Source of the DNA: Paraburkholderia hayleyella | GTDB lineage: Bacteria; Pseudomonadota; Gammaproteobacteria; Burkholderiales; Burkholderiaceae | Direction: 5' to 3' | Assembly (NCBI RefSeq): GCF_009455685.1 | Contig: NZ_QPES01000001.1 | Location: 310,001 to 374,000 of the forward strand | Length of the DNA stretch: 64,000 bases | The notes under the pieces: model-generated | What the model was told of the DNA's origin: nothing | The model's database searches: none | Seen by the model: only the letters and a program-made list of their open reading frames with translations | Translations under genes and position numbers: made by a program | Part shown: positions 53,898 through 62,507 of the stretch, in pieces | Position numbering within the stretch: position 1 is the stretch's first letter | Layout: every line of letters begins with the position of its first letter

Positions 53898-54716
53898 ATG
53901 TACAAAGTCATCGCTACCGATCTCGACGGCACTTTGCTCAATGGCGATCACCAAGTCGATCCGTTTACTATCGCCACTGTCCGGCGGCTTGAGGCGCAAG
54001 GCCTGCATTTCATCATTGCAACAGGGCGGCATCACCGCGATGTGGCCGGAATCCGTGATGTGCTGGGTATCCGTCCTTATCTGGTGACGTCAAATGGCGC
54101 ACGGGTGCATGACCCCGACGACAAGATGGTCTATGCCGACAATCTCCCACCCGACGTGGTGCGGCAACTGGTCCAGCCTCGACTGACAGGCGCACACGGC
54201 CGGGTGATCGTCAATCTTTTTGCCGATGACGCCTGGTTGATCGACCGTGACGCGCCGGAGCTACTACTGCTGCATCAGGATTCTGGCTTTGGCTACGAAG
54301 TGCTGGATTTACAGCAGCACAATGGCCGTGGCATTGCCAAGGTCCTGTATATCGGCGAGCCAGCTGATCTCGCACAGCTCGCCCATAATCTGGCGTGCAG
54401 CTTCGGTGATGCGTTGTATGTCACGTATTCGTTGCCTGACTGTCTTGAAGTGATGACCTCGAATGTTTCGAAAGGCCGAGCTCTGCAATTCGTCCTGGAG
54501 CGGTTGGGTATTAGCACGGCGCGTTGCGTGGCATTCGGCGACAACATGAACGATATCGACTTGCTCGAAACCGCAGGCCATCCGTTCATGATGAACAATG
54601 CCAACCCCGACCTGATCGCGCGTTTGCCCGGCGTGCCACGCATTGGCAATAACTTCGAAGCTGGCGTTGCCCATCATCTGCGCAAGCTCTTTGCGCTTAC
54701 GGATGACCTGACGTAA
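53898..54716 (+). CDS. HAD-family Cof-type sugar phosphatase, YigL-like
   Basis: Encodes 272 residues from ATG 53898. HAD motif I is VIATDLDGTLLNGDH with the nucleophile Asp8; motif II is in IIATGRHHRDVAG; motif III Lys is in NVSKGRALQFVLE; motif IV is AFGDNMNDIDLLETAG. The cap sits between motifs II and III (type IIB). The pattern follows E. coli YigL closely (YxVxAxDLDGTLL start, TSNGARVHD, HYLRKLF-like end), a phosphatase acting on pyridoxal phosphate and sugar phosphates. Confidence 0.9.
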   Translation: MYKVIATDLDGTLLNGDHQVDPFTIATVRRLEAQGLHFIIATGRHHRDVAGIRDVLGIRPYLVTSNGARVHDPDDKMVYADNLPPDVVRQLVQPRLTGAHGRVIVNLFADDAWLIDRDAPELLLLHQDSGFGYEVLDLQQHNGRGIAKVLYIGEPADLAQLAHNLACSFGDALYVTYSLPDCLEVMTSNVSKGRALQFVLERLGISTARCVAFGDNMNDIDLLETAGHPFMMNNANPDLIARLPGVPRIGNNFEAGVAHHLRKLFALTDDLT

Positions 54717-54764
54717 GCCCAACGCCTGAGCGGTTACGTAACCGCAGCGTGCCGTGCATGCAAT

Positions 54765-54808
54765 AAAAACCGGGCGCCTTATCAACTGATCTGCGCCCGG
54801 TTTTTATT
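54765..54808. terminator. Bidirectional intrinsic terminator
   Basis: Arms AAAACCGGGCGC and GCGCCCGGTTTT with a 15-base loop, followed by TTTATTTT on the plus strand and preceded by an A run that gives T on the minus strand. It separates the phosphatase gene from the convergent aqpZ. Confidence 0.9.
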
Positions 54809-54825
54809 TTGGCTAGCAATGAGCC

Positions 54826-55545
54826 TTAGCTCTCGTTGCGGTTTCCTGCGACGAGTGGATACACGATGCCAGCAATCGCTGCACCGATGAACGGTGCGAG
54901 CCAGAACAGCCATAACTGGCCAATTGCCTCACCGCCTACGAATAACGCTGGGCCTGTCGAGCGTGCTGGATTGACCGACGTGTTAGTCACTGGAATTGAA
55001 ATCAGGTGAATCAGCGTCAGGCACAGACCAATTGCAATTGGAGCGAAGCCTGCTGCCGCACGCTTGTCGGTCGCGCCGAGAATGACAAAAAGAAAAAATG
55101 CGGTCATGACGACTTCGCAGATAAACGCAGCCGCCAGGGAATAGTGGCCTGGCGAGTGGTCGCCATAACCGTTGGTAGCGAAGCCGCTGGCGACGAGGTC
55201 AAAGCCGGGTTTGCCTGAAGCGATCAATGACAGCACAAACGCGCCGATGATCGCGCCTACGATCTGAGCCACGATGTACGGCACGAGATCGCGCGCGGGA
55301 AAGCGGCCCGCAACGGTGAGCCCGAGGCTCACTGCTGGGTTCAGATGGCAGCCGGAAATATGGCCGATGGCAAATGCCATGGTCAGCACGGTGAGGCCGA
55401 AAGCCAGTGCAACACCGACGAAACCAATGCCCAAACCATGCACTGGGCCTGCGAAACTGGCCGCAAGGACTGCGCTGCCGCAGCCTCCGAGCACGAGCCA
55501 GAAGGTGCCGAACATTTCGGCGGCGAGACGTTTTGATAATTGCAT
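54826..55545 (-). CDS. aqpZ: Aquaporin Z (water channel)
   Basis: Encodes 239 residues, the normal length, with six membrane helices and two NPA half-helices: SGCHLNPAVSLGLTVAGRF and TNTSVNPARSTGPALFVGG. The starts and selectivity-filter residues (Phe in helix 2, His in helix 5 ISIPVTNTSVNPARS region, Arg after the second NPA) fit a water channel rather than a glycerol facilitator. Inner membrane, osmotic water flow. Confidence 0.95.
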   Translation of the reverse strand: MQLSKRLAAEMFGTFWLVLGGCGSAVLAASFAGPVHGLGIGFVGVALAFGLTVLTMAFAIGHISGCHLNPAVSLGLTVAGRFPARDLVPYIVAQIVGAIIGAFVLSLIASGKPGFDLVASGFATNGYGDHSPGHYSLAAAFICEVVMTAFFLFVILGATDKRAAAGFAPIAIGLCLTLIHLISIPVTNTSVNPARSTGPALFVGGEAIGQLWLFWLAPFIGAAIAGIVYPLVAGNRNES

Positions 55546-55852
55546 TGTGATTGTCGTCCTTGGAAGTGAAATGACGGAATGGCTACCACCGGAATAGGCA
55601 GGGCAGCGACTGTTTTCGAGGGCGAAATGCTAGGCTAAACGATGATATAGGGTGTCAAGAATTGTCAATCATAGATTAATTTATGCAAATTTTTGCAAAA
55701 TGTTGGGTTTTATCCCATTCCGCATTTTTGAGAATGGTTGAGTTTAATGGTGGAATGCGGAAATCAAGGCGAGTCTCATATTATTTTTATTGCGATTTTT
55801 ATTTGTTGCAGCTAATCTGCACACGGTTTATCAAGAAAAAGGGGGTTCTTAA
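55546..55852. other. Intergenic region between aqpZ and the H-NS-family gene
   Basis: An AT-rich 307-base region with divergent promoters. On the minus strand a TTGACA is followed 15 bases later by TATCAT, a weak candidate for aqpZ. No gene is seen. Confidence 0.4.
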
Positions 55853-56155
55853 ATGGCACAATATGCAGAATTGAAGGCGCAGATTGCCAAATTGCAAGCG
55901 CAGGCAGATCAGGTCAGACAAGCTGAAATCGATAAAGTAATTGAGGAAATTCGCAGCAAGATAGACGAATACGGTTTGACTGCTCAAAATCTGGGTTTTG
56001 CTGGTGCCGCACGGCGTGGACGCCCGCCCAGAAAGGAACCGCTTCCACCAAAGTACCTCGATCCCAAGAGCGGCAATACTTGGAGCGGCCGCGGTAAACC
56101 ACCGAAATGGATTAGCGGTAAGAATCGGGAGCGCTTTCTGATAGATAAGGCATAG
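55853..56155 (+). CDS. H-NS-family nucleoid-associated protein
   Basis: Encodes 100 residues. The N-terminal part is a coiled coil for oligomer formation (AELKAQIAKLQAQADQVRQA). The C-terminal DNA-binding domain has the consensus YLDPKSGNTWSGRGKPPKWI, preceded by the AT-hook-like RRGRPPRKEPLPPKY typical of the BpH3/Bv3F type in Burkholderia. Such proteins silence AT-rich acquired DNA, so this one could act on regions like the 12.8-18 kb toxin locus. It is a single gene ending in a strong terminator. Confidence 0.92.
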   Translation: MAQYAELKAQIAKLQAQADQVRQAEIDKVIEEIRSKIDEYGLTAQNLGFAGAARRGRPPRKEPLPPKYLDPKSGNTWSGRGKPPKWISGKNRERFLIDKA

Positions 56156-56236
56156 TTCGACTTTTTACTAAAGCCCGGTATATATTGAGTTGGTTTTTCG
56201 TCGGCTGTGCATATCAGCAATCGGGTTATCAATGAA

Positions 56237-56265
56237 GAAGCCGCCTATAAGGGCGGCTTTTTTTT
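56237..56265 (+). terminator. Terminator of the H-NS-family gene
   Basis: AAGCCGCC and GGCGGCTT arms with a short loop, followed by an unbroken T run of eight or nine. It lies 82 bases after the stop. Confidence 0.9.
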
Positions 56266-56714
56266 GATATTGCTACCGGTGTTGAATCCATTTGCTTCTG
56301 CGGTATGCATTTTCGCAGCCTGCTCTTTCAACGTCAGCTTAATTATGCGGTTTGAGGGTTCTCCGGAAGCTGATGCTTCTGCGCTTCCGCTTTCACTATC
56401 GCACGATATCGGTGTGTAAGCGGTTTGAATCAGGGATGTATAGATATTGACATTCGAATGCTTGCCGGTGTTCCCGCGTGCAATACAAAGCCATTCGCGT
56501 CACCTGATCGAATTGCATGTAAGAAAAACACCTACATCAAAAGAATAGTTTTTCTGCGGTGAGATGGGGCTTCTGTCCGCTACTCGCTGACTTTTTCTTT
56601 CGGGACAATAACGATAAGCCTCTAAACCGGCTGCTGTGTTCGGCATGACGTCGCATGGATCATCCTTTCATGCCGCCACGGCAATTCGATGTGCCAGCCC
56701 GATTCGAGGAAACT
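56266..56714. other. Upstream region of flhD
   Basis: About 450 bases without a supported gene; several short frames have no recognisable protein. The length fits the long regulatory regions usual for flagellar master genes. I cannot point to a clear sigma-70 pair. An alternative in-frame flhD start (ATG 56655) lies here. Confidence 0.45.
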
Positions 56715-57017
56715 GTGAGCGCCACCAACGAAATGCTGGATGAGATTAGGGAAATGAACCTGTCTTATCTCCTGCTCGCTCAACGCCTGCTACGCGAAGA
56801 TAAGCCTGCGGCCATGACGCGCATGGGCCTCGCCCAGCCGCTAGCTGAAGTATTGCTGGATCTGTCTCTCGCACAAGTGGCCAAGCTGGCGGCATCGAAC
56901 CAGGTGCTGTGCCGCTTCCGCTTCGATGACCATGTCATTTTGTCGTCGCTTGCCGCCAGAGGGCAGGTTGATACCTCGCTGACGCTCGCCAGCCAGCGCG
57001 ATGGCCTGGCTGACTAA
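56715..57017 (+). CDS. flhD: Flagellar master regulator subunit FlhD
   Basis: Encodes 100 residues if GTG 56715 is used, which has a good GAGG site five bases upstream and gives the usual length; ATG 56655 would add 20 residues. The core is unmistakable: LDEIREMNLSYLLLAQRLLR, then LAEVLLDLSLAQVAKLAASN and QVLCRFRFDDHVILSSLA. FlhD normally works as FlhD4C2 to switch on class II flagellar genes. The expected partner gene flhC does not follow: the next gene, motA, starts 180 bp downstream and no frame in between resembles FlhC. Confidence 0.9.
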   Translation: MSATNEMLDEIREMNLSYLLLAQRLLREDKPAAMTRMGLAQPLAEVLLDLSLAQVAKLAASNQVLCRFRFDDHVILSSLAARGQVDTSLTLASQRDGLAD

Positions 57018-57126
57018 ACCCATCTGAATTCCGCCCGACGCATTCTGTTCATTTCTCGCGGGGCCTGTATTCGCGCTCACCATCGAGCCGTGCCGGACAT
57101 TTGCACGCAGTCTTCTTATTTAGCAT

Positions 57127-57153
57127 CAAAGTTTTCAGACCGGATGCCGTAAA
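57127..57153 (+). promoter_or_regulatory. Sigma-28 promoter of the motA operon
   Basis: CAAAGTTT, an 11-base spacer and GCCGTAAA (57127-57153) match TAAAGTTT-N11-GCCGATAA in all but three positions. It lies 44 bases before the motA start and would make motAB-cheYAWRD class III genes. Confidence 0.75.
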
Positions 57154-57197
57154 CCAATTAACGACCGAATACGTCGCTTCATTGAGAGGGCTGTACC

Positions 57198-58058
57198 GTG
57201 CTGATCTTCGTGGGAACACTCGTCACGCTGTTGTCCGTCTTCGGCGGTTATGCGCTGGCGGGCGGCCACCTGGGCGCACTGATCCAGCCAGTGGAAGTGC
57301 TGATGATTGTCGGTGCGGGGGTGGGCGCATTTATTCTCGGCAATGGCATGCGCACGATCAAGGCGACGTTGAAAGTCATTCCGACACTGTTCAAAGCCAC
57401 GAAGTACGACAAAGAGGTCTACATGGAGTTGATGGCGCTCCTGTATGTCCTGCTGACGAAGGCGCGCAAAGAAGGCACGCTGACGCTCGAAGCCGACATC
57501 GACGATCCGGCGAACAGCCCGATTTTCACGCAATACCCAAAGATCCTCGCGGATAAACACATCATCGAATTTCTGACCGACTATCTGCGCCTGATGGTCG
57601 GCGGCAACATGAACGCGTTCGAAATCGAAAGCCTGATGGATGAAGAAATCGAAACCCATCATGCCGAAGGCGAAGCCCCCGCGCATGCACTGGCGAAGGT
57701 CGGAGATGCGATGCCTGCGTTCGGGATTGTCGCGGCCGTGATGGGGGTGGTGCATACGATGGCGTCGGCCGACAAGCCGCCTGCCGTGCTGGGCGAGATG
57801 ATTGCCCAGGCGCTGGTGGGTACGTTCCTTGGCATCTTGCTGTCGTATGGCCTGATTGGGCCGCTGGCGAGTGTCGCGGAACAGCGCGTGACCGAATCGA
57901 CCAAGATGTTCCAGTGCATCAAGGTGACGATTCTTGCCAGCCTGAATGGTTATGCGCCCGCAATTGCCGTCGAGTTTGGCCGCAAGGTGCTGTTTTCGAG
58001 CGAGCGTCCGTCGTTTATCGAACTCGAAGAGCATGTGCGCCGGGTAAAAGCGAAATGA
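57198..58058 (+). CDS. motA: Flagellar motor stator protein MotA
   Basis: Encodes 286 residues from GTG 57198 after GAGAGGG. Four membrane helices: two near the start (LIFVGTLVTLLSVFGGYALA, then about residues 33-50) and two after the large cytoplasmic loop (PAFGIVAAVMGVVHTMAS, TFLGILLSYGLIGPLASVA), with the conserved prolines in the last pair. The loop carries the charged residues that meet FliG. It forms the proton channel of the stator with MotB. Confidence 0.96.
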   Translation: MLIFVGTLVTLLSVFGGYALAGGHLGALIQPVEVLMIVGAGVGAFILGNGMRTIKATLKVIPTLFKATKYDKEVYMELMALLYVLLTKARKEGTLTLEADIDDPANSPIFTQYPKILADKHIIEFLTDYLRLMVGGNMNAFEIESLMDEEIETHHAEGEAPAHALAKVGDAMPAFGIVAAVMGVVHTMASADKPPAVLGEMIAQALVGTFLGILLSYGLIGPLASVAEQRVTESTKMFQCIKVTILASLNGYAPAIAVEFGRKVLFSSERPSFIELEEHVRRVKAK

Positions 58059-58092
58059 CCTGCTTTCAAGTAAGCGCGAGGAGCTTGGCACG

Positions 58093-59100
58093 ATGAGCAC
58101 CCGGGACAAAGCCAGCACCATCATCGTGAAGCGTTCCGCACCCGCGAAAAAAGGTCATCACGGCGGGGCATGGAAGCTTGCCTATGCCGACTTCATGACC
58201 GCCATGATGGCGTTCTTTCTTCTGATGTGGTTGCTGAGCTCGGCTACGACGGTGCAACTCAAGGGCATCGCCGAATATTTCAACCAGCCGCTCAAGGTGT
58301 CGTTGTGGGGCGGGGAGCGCAGTGCGGAAGAATCGAGCGTGGTGAAAGGCGGGGGCCGTGATATTTCGACTGACCGCCAGGGCGTCACGCGCAACACCGA
58401 TGGCACGATGCGGCTGGCTGAGCACAGCGTGACACCGGATGATGTGTTCTCCGCCAAACAGATGCAAAACTTGCAGGACCGGCGCGAGCAGGCCCGGCTG
58501 CACGACTTGCAGATCAAGCTGATGGCCGCTATCGAAGCTAACCCGGTGCTGCGTCAGTTCAAGCAGCAGATCCGCATTGATTCGACCTTGATGGGGCTGC
58601 GCATCGAGATCGTCGATTCGCAAAAGCGCCCGATGTTCGCCACAGCGCAGGCCGTTGTGCAGCCTTATATGCGCGACATCCTGCAGGCCATCGGAGAAAC
58701 ACTCAATGAAGTACCCAACCGCATCGTCGTGCAAGGCCACACTGATGCCGTGCAATACGCTGGTGGCGAGCGTGGATACAGTAACTGGGAGCTCTCTGCC
58801 GATCGCGCGAATGCATCGCGGCGCGACCTGATTAGTGGTGGCATGGATGACAGCAAGGTGTTGCGAGTGTTGGGGCTGGCTTCAACGCAGAACCTGAACA
58901 AGGCGAATCCGCTCGACCCGGAAAACCGGCGCATCAGCATCATTGTGCTGAACCGTAAATCGGAAGAAGCGATGTTGCGCGATGACACCACGACGACCAC
59001 GCTTTCTGATGATGCGGCCGGCTCTGCCAGGCCGCTCTTGCAAAAGATTGCCCAGCCCAGCGGCGCGGTACCCAAAGCGCGTCCTGTCACCGTGCAATGA
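58093..59100 (+). CDS. motB: Flagellar motor stator protein MotB
   Basis: Encodes 335 residues. One membrane helix near the N terminus (YADFMTAMMAFFLLMWLLSS) contains the proton-carrying Asp33. The periplasmic OmpA-like domain (about 190-300) anchors it to peptidoglycan and has IVVQGHTDAVQY and NWELSADRANASRRDL. It follows motA by 34 bp with GAGGAG before the start. Confidence 0.96.
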   Translation: MSTRDKASTIIVKRSAPAKKGHHGGAWKLAYADFMTAMMAFFLLMWLLSSATTVQLKGIAEYFNQPLKVSLWGGERSAEESSVVKGGGRDISTDRQGVTRNTDGTMRLAEHSVTPDDVFSAKQMQNLQDRREQARLHDLQIKLMAAIEANPVLRQFKQQIRIDSTLMGLRIEIVDSQKRPMFATAQAVVQPYMRDILQAIGETLNEVPNRIVVQGHTDAVQYAGGERGYSNWELSADRANASRRDLISGGMDDSKVLRVLGLASTQNLNKANPLDPENRRISIIVLNRKSEEAMLRDDTTTTTLSDDAAGSARPLLQKIAQPSGAVPKARPVTVQ

Positions 59101-59186
59101 CTCCACGAACATGGCCATGCTGCGCGATACCGCTGGGGTGGAGCGGGCGCAACAGATAACCCTTGGCAAGGTGCAACGAGGTTTTC

Positions 59187-59564
59187 ATGATCAGGCACAT
59201 TCTGGCCATCGACGATTCGGCCTCCATGCGAGAAATTTTGGCCGCGACGCTAACGGGAGCGGGGTATCAGGTGACGCTGGCGACGGATGGTCAAAGCGGA
59301 TTGGATCATGCGCTGACGGAGTCGTTCGATCTGATCCTGACGGATCAGCATATGCCAGGGAAAAGTGGTCTCGACCTGATTGTCACATTGCGTGGCATAC
59401 CGAATTATCAGACGACCCCCATTCTTGTGCTGACGACTGAATCCAGCGCGCCATTCAAATCTGCCGCACGGGAGGCTGGGGCGACGGGCTGGATCGAAAA
59501 GCCGCTCGACCCTGGCATGCTAGCCGAGCTGGTGGCGGCCCTGGTGCCTGCGGGGGTGGCATGA
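59187..59564 (+). CDS. cheY: Chemotaxis response regulator CheY
   Basis: Encodes 125 residues from ATG 59187 after GAGG; the frame is open eight codons further. A lone receiver domain: acidic pair Asp9-Asp10 (ILAIDDSASMREIL), phospho-acceptor Asp53 (DLILTDQHMPGKSG), Thr in VLTTESSA and Lys in WIEKPLD. Phospho-CheY binds the flagellar switch. In the class III operon between motB and cheA. Confidence 0.94.
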   Translation: MIRHILAIDDSASMREILAATLTGAGYQVTLATDGQSGLDHALTESFDLILTDQHMPGKSGLDLIVTLRGIPNYQTTPILVLTTESSAPFKSAAREAGATGWIEKPLDPGMLAELVAALVPAGVA

Positions 59565-59643
59565 GAGCGTTTTACACGTCGCGCGGCATGACGATTGCAC
59601 GCCGTGCGCCGAATCCCCTGGCATTTTTCGCGGCGTTTCAGGC

Positions 59644-61851
59644 ATGACACTCGACATCACCCAGTTCTATCAAACGTTTTTCGATGAAGCCGACGAACTG
59701 CTCGCGCAGATGGAGCAGTGTTTGCTTGATCTGAACCTTGAAGAGCCCGATGCAGAAGACCTCGGCGCGATCTTTCGCGCGGCGCATTCCATCAAGGGCG
59801 GTGCGGCGACGTTTGGTTTTACGGCGCTGACTGAAACCACGCATATTCTTGAATCGTTGCTGGATCGTGCCCGAAATCATGAACTCGTATTACGGCGCGA
59901 CATGATTGATACCTTCCTGGAAACGAAGGATGTGCTGTCCGCGCAGCTTGCCGATTACCGCAATGGCAATGAGCCGGACGCCATCGCCGCGCAGACGATT
60001 TGTGCACGGCTAGAGCAACTGAATACAGAAGAGGCCGAAGCTGCCGAAGCCACTGCTAGCGCGAGCCATACCGGCGATACTGCGCTTTCCATTGCGGCGG
60101 CCTACGAGGTCATCTGGCCGCCCGGACATGTCCTGACGCAAGCGCTAGAAGTTGTGCAGGGTGAGGTGTCAGGGCCGGGCAAGGCACTTTTGCTCAGTGC
60201 TTCCAGCAATGCTCATCTGAAAATCACGCTGCGCGATGTCGCGCTCAGCGACCAGGCACTTCTGCTCGCTGAGCTAGGCAATCTTGGCCGCGTTGCAGGC
60301 CAGGTGAGTACCGGTGCCGATCTCACGCTCTGGCTCGAAACCGATGTGGCTCCCGACGACATCGTGGCGGTGTGCTGTTTCGTGATCGACGAAGCGCAGA
60401 TCGTGATCGACCATGGTGAGCCGCCGCAAACGGTTAGTCCGGCTGCTCCAGCTTCAACGCCCGCTCCCGCTCCCGCTCCCGCTCCCGCTGCGGCTGCGGC
60501 TGAAGCACCCGTGCCCGTTTCAGTCGCACCTGTGGCACCCGCTAGCGCTAGCGTGGCGCAGGCTGTTGCCACGCCAGGCGCTGCCGAAGCCACTCGCAAA
60601 GCCCGGCCAGCGACGAATACAGGCACCGAAGGCAGCTCGATTCGCGTAGGTGTGGAGAAGGTCGATCAACTGATCAATCTCGTGGGCGAACTGGTGATCA
60701 CCCAGGCGATGCTGGCGCAGACCGCCAGCGCACTCGACCCGACGCTTCACGACCGGCTCTTTAACGGCATGGCACAACTCGAACGTAATGCGCGCGATTT
60801 GCAAGAAGCGGTGATGTCGGTTCGCATGATGCCGATGGACTATGTTTTCAGCCGCTTTCCGCGTCTTGTGAGGGATCTGGCCGCCAAGCTGGGCAAGGAT
60901 GTCGAACTCGTGACGTTTGGTCAGGCAACCGAGCTCGACAAGAGCCTGATCGAACGCATCATTGATCCGCTTACCCACCTTGTGCGCAACAGCCTGGATC
61001 ATGGGATCGAAACCGTCTCGGCACGGCTCGCGGCGGGCAAGGATTCGACCGGACAACTTGTGCTGTCGGCGGCCCATCACGGCGGCAACATTGTGATCGA
61101 AGTCAGCGACGATGGTGCGGGCCTGAACCGGGAACGGATTCTGGCGAAGGCACGCAAGCAGGGCATGACCTTCAGCGAAACGATGAGCGATGACGACGTT
61201 TGGGGTTTGATCTTCATGCCAGGGTTTTCGACTGCCGAGCAGGTCACCGATATCTCGGGGCGTGGCGTGGGCATGGATGTGGTCAAACGCAATATCCAGG
61301 CGATGGGCGGGCATGTCGAAATCGCTTCGCGTTCAGGCCATGGCACGACGACACGTATCGTGCTGCCGCTGACGCTGGCGATTCTCGATGGCATGTCGGT
61401 CAAGGTTGGCCAGGAGATTTTCATCTTGCCGCTGAACTTCGTGATGGAGTCGTTGCAGCCGCAAGCACAGGATATTTACACCGTCGCCAATGGCCAGCGC
61501 GTTGTGCGTGTGCGTGGCGAATATCTGCCGCTCGTGCCGTTGCATGAGGTGTTTGCGGTGGAAGGCGCGCGGACGGAACCGACTCAGGGCATTGTCACCA
61601 TTCTTCAGGCGGAAGGGCGGCGCTTTGCCATGCTGGTCGATGAACTCGTTGGGCAGCAGCAGGTCGTGGTGAAAAACCTTGAAACGAACTATCGCAAGGT
61701 GCATGGCGTGTCCGCTGCGACGATTCTCGGTGATGGCAGCGTGGCGTTGATTGTCGATGTCGCTGGGCTGAACCGCGAAACGCGTGCCTTGCATAGTGCG
61801 ACATTTAACACGGCCGCCAGTGCGGTAAGCGTGGCGCTGAGCACGGCATGA
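59644..61851 (+). CDS. cheA: Chemotaxis sensor histidine kinase CheA
   Basis: Encodes 735 residues. The HPt domain has the phosphorylated His48 in FRAAHSIKGGAATFGF. A Pro/Ala-rich linker (about 265-315, with a PAPAPAPAP run) follows. The dimerisation helices start at GVEKVDQLINLVGELVITQA; the ATPase has N box HLVRNSLDHGIE near residue 445, G1 DDGAGLNRERI and G2 ISGRGVGMDVVKRN; the CheW-like regulatory domain closes the chain. It phosphorylates CheY and CheB under receptor control. Confidence 0.96.
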   Translation: MTLDITQFYQTFFDEADELLAQMEQCLLDLNLEEPDAEDLGAIFRAAHSIKGGAATFGFTALTETTHILESLLDRARNHELVLRRDMIDTFLETKDVLSAQLADYRNGNEPDAIAAQTICARLEQLNTEEAEAAEATASASHTGDTALSIAAAYEVIWPPGHVLTQALEVVQGEVSGPGKALLLSASSNAHLKITLRDVALSDQALLLAELGNLGRVAGQVSTGADLTLWLETDVAPDDIVAVCCFVIDEAQIVIDHGEPPQTVSPAAPASTPAPAPAPAPAAAAAEAPVPVSVAPVAPASASVAQAVATPGAAEATRKARPATNTGTEGSSIRVGVEKVDQLINLVGELVITQAMLAQTASALDPTLHDRLFNGMAQLERNARDLQEAVMSVRMMPMDYVFSRFPRLVRDLAAKLGKDVELVTFGQATELDKSLIERIIDPLTHLVRNSLDHGIETVSARLAAGKDSTGQLVLSAAHHGGNIVIEVSDDGAGLNRERILAKARKQGMTFSETMSDDDVWGLIFMPGFSTAEQVTDISGRGVGMDVVKRNIQAMGGHVEIASRSGHGTTTRIVLPLTLAILDGMSVKVGQEIFILPLNFVMESLQPQAQDIYTVANGQRVVRVRGEYLPLVPLHEVFAVEGARTEPTQGIVTILQAEGRRFAMLVDELVGQQQVVVKNLETNYRKVHGVSAATILGDGSVALIVDVAGLNRETRALHSATFNTAASAVSVALSTA

Positions 61852-61896
61852 ACACGGCAAACTTTTTTTCTTTCACGCAACCGGCCGGGGGCTAAC

Positions 61897-62421
61897 GTGG
61901 CAGCAGTGCAATCCATTCATTCAAACGGCAAGACAGGCCGGCATGCCGCGCAACAAGCAGAAGCGGCAGGCCAGGAGTTTCTGGTATTCACGCTGGGCGC
62001 CGAAGAATACGGTATCGACATTCTGAAGGTGCAGGAGATTCGCGGCTACGACAACGTGACCCGGATCGCCAACGCGCCGGAGTTCATCAAGGGCGTGATT
62101 AACCTGCGCGGCATCATCGTGCCGATCGTCGATATGCGGATCAAGTTTCATCTGGGCCGGGTGGAATACGACCATCAAACCGTCGTGATCATTCTCAACG
62201 TTGCGCATCGGGTGGTGGGCATGGTTGTCGATGGGGTGTCCGACGTGCTGACGTTGAGTGCGGAGCAGATCATGCCTGCACCCGAGTTCGGTGCAACGCT
62301 GGCGATCGAATATCTCACTGGGCTCGGCACGGTTGAAGGACGCATGCTGATCCTGATGGACATCGAGAAACTAATGACCAGCCGCGAAATGGCTTTGATC
62401 GAAGAGCTCTCTGTTGAATAA
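61897..62421 (+). CDS. cheW: Chemotaxis coupling protein CheW
   Basis: Encodes 174 residues from GTG 61897 after a GGGGG site. The CheW fold shows EFLVFTLGAEEYGIDILKVQ, GVINLRGIIVPIVDMRIKF and GRMLILMDIEKLM. It links receptors to CheA. In related genomes a receptor gene often follows cheW; here cheR starts after 86 bp. Confidence 0.95.
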   Translation: MAAVQSIHSNGKTGRHAAQQAEAAGQEFLVFTLGAEEYGIDILKVQEIRGYDNVTRIANAPEFIKGVINLRGIIVPIVDMRIKFHLGRVEYDHQTVVIILNVAHRVVGMVVDGVSDVLTLSAEQIMPAPEFGATLAIEYLTGLGTVEGRMLILMDIEKLMTSREMALIEELSVE

Positions 62422-62507
62422 CGGTGTGCGCCGGAGGCAGGACGGTGGGGTGCGGCCTGTCTCTGGGGGTATCTGGACGTATCACGGTGGACCCAAAGGA
62501 AACGAGA

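Noticed and set aside
56207..56419. A 70-codon plus-strand frame after the H-NS-family gene
   Set aside because: It runs through the terminator hairpin and has no ribosome site or recognisable protein.
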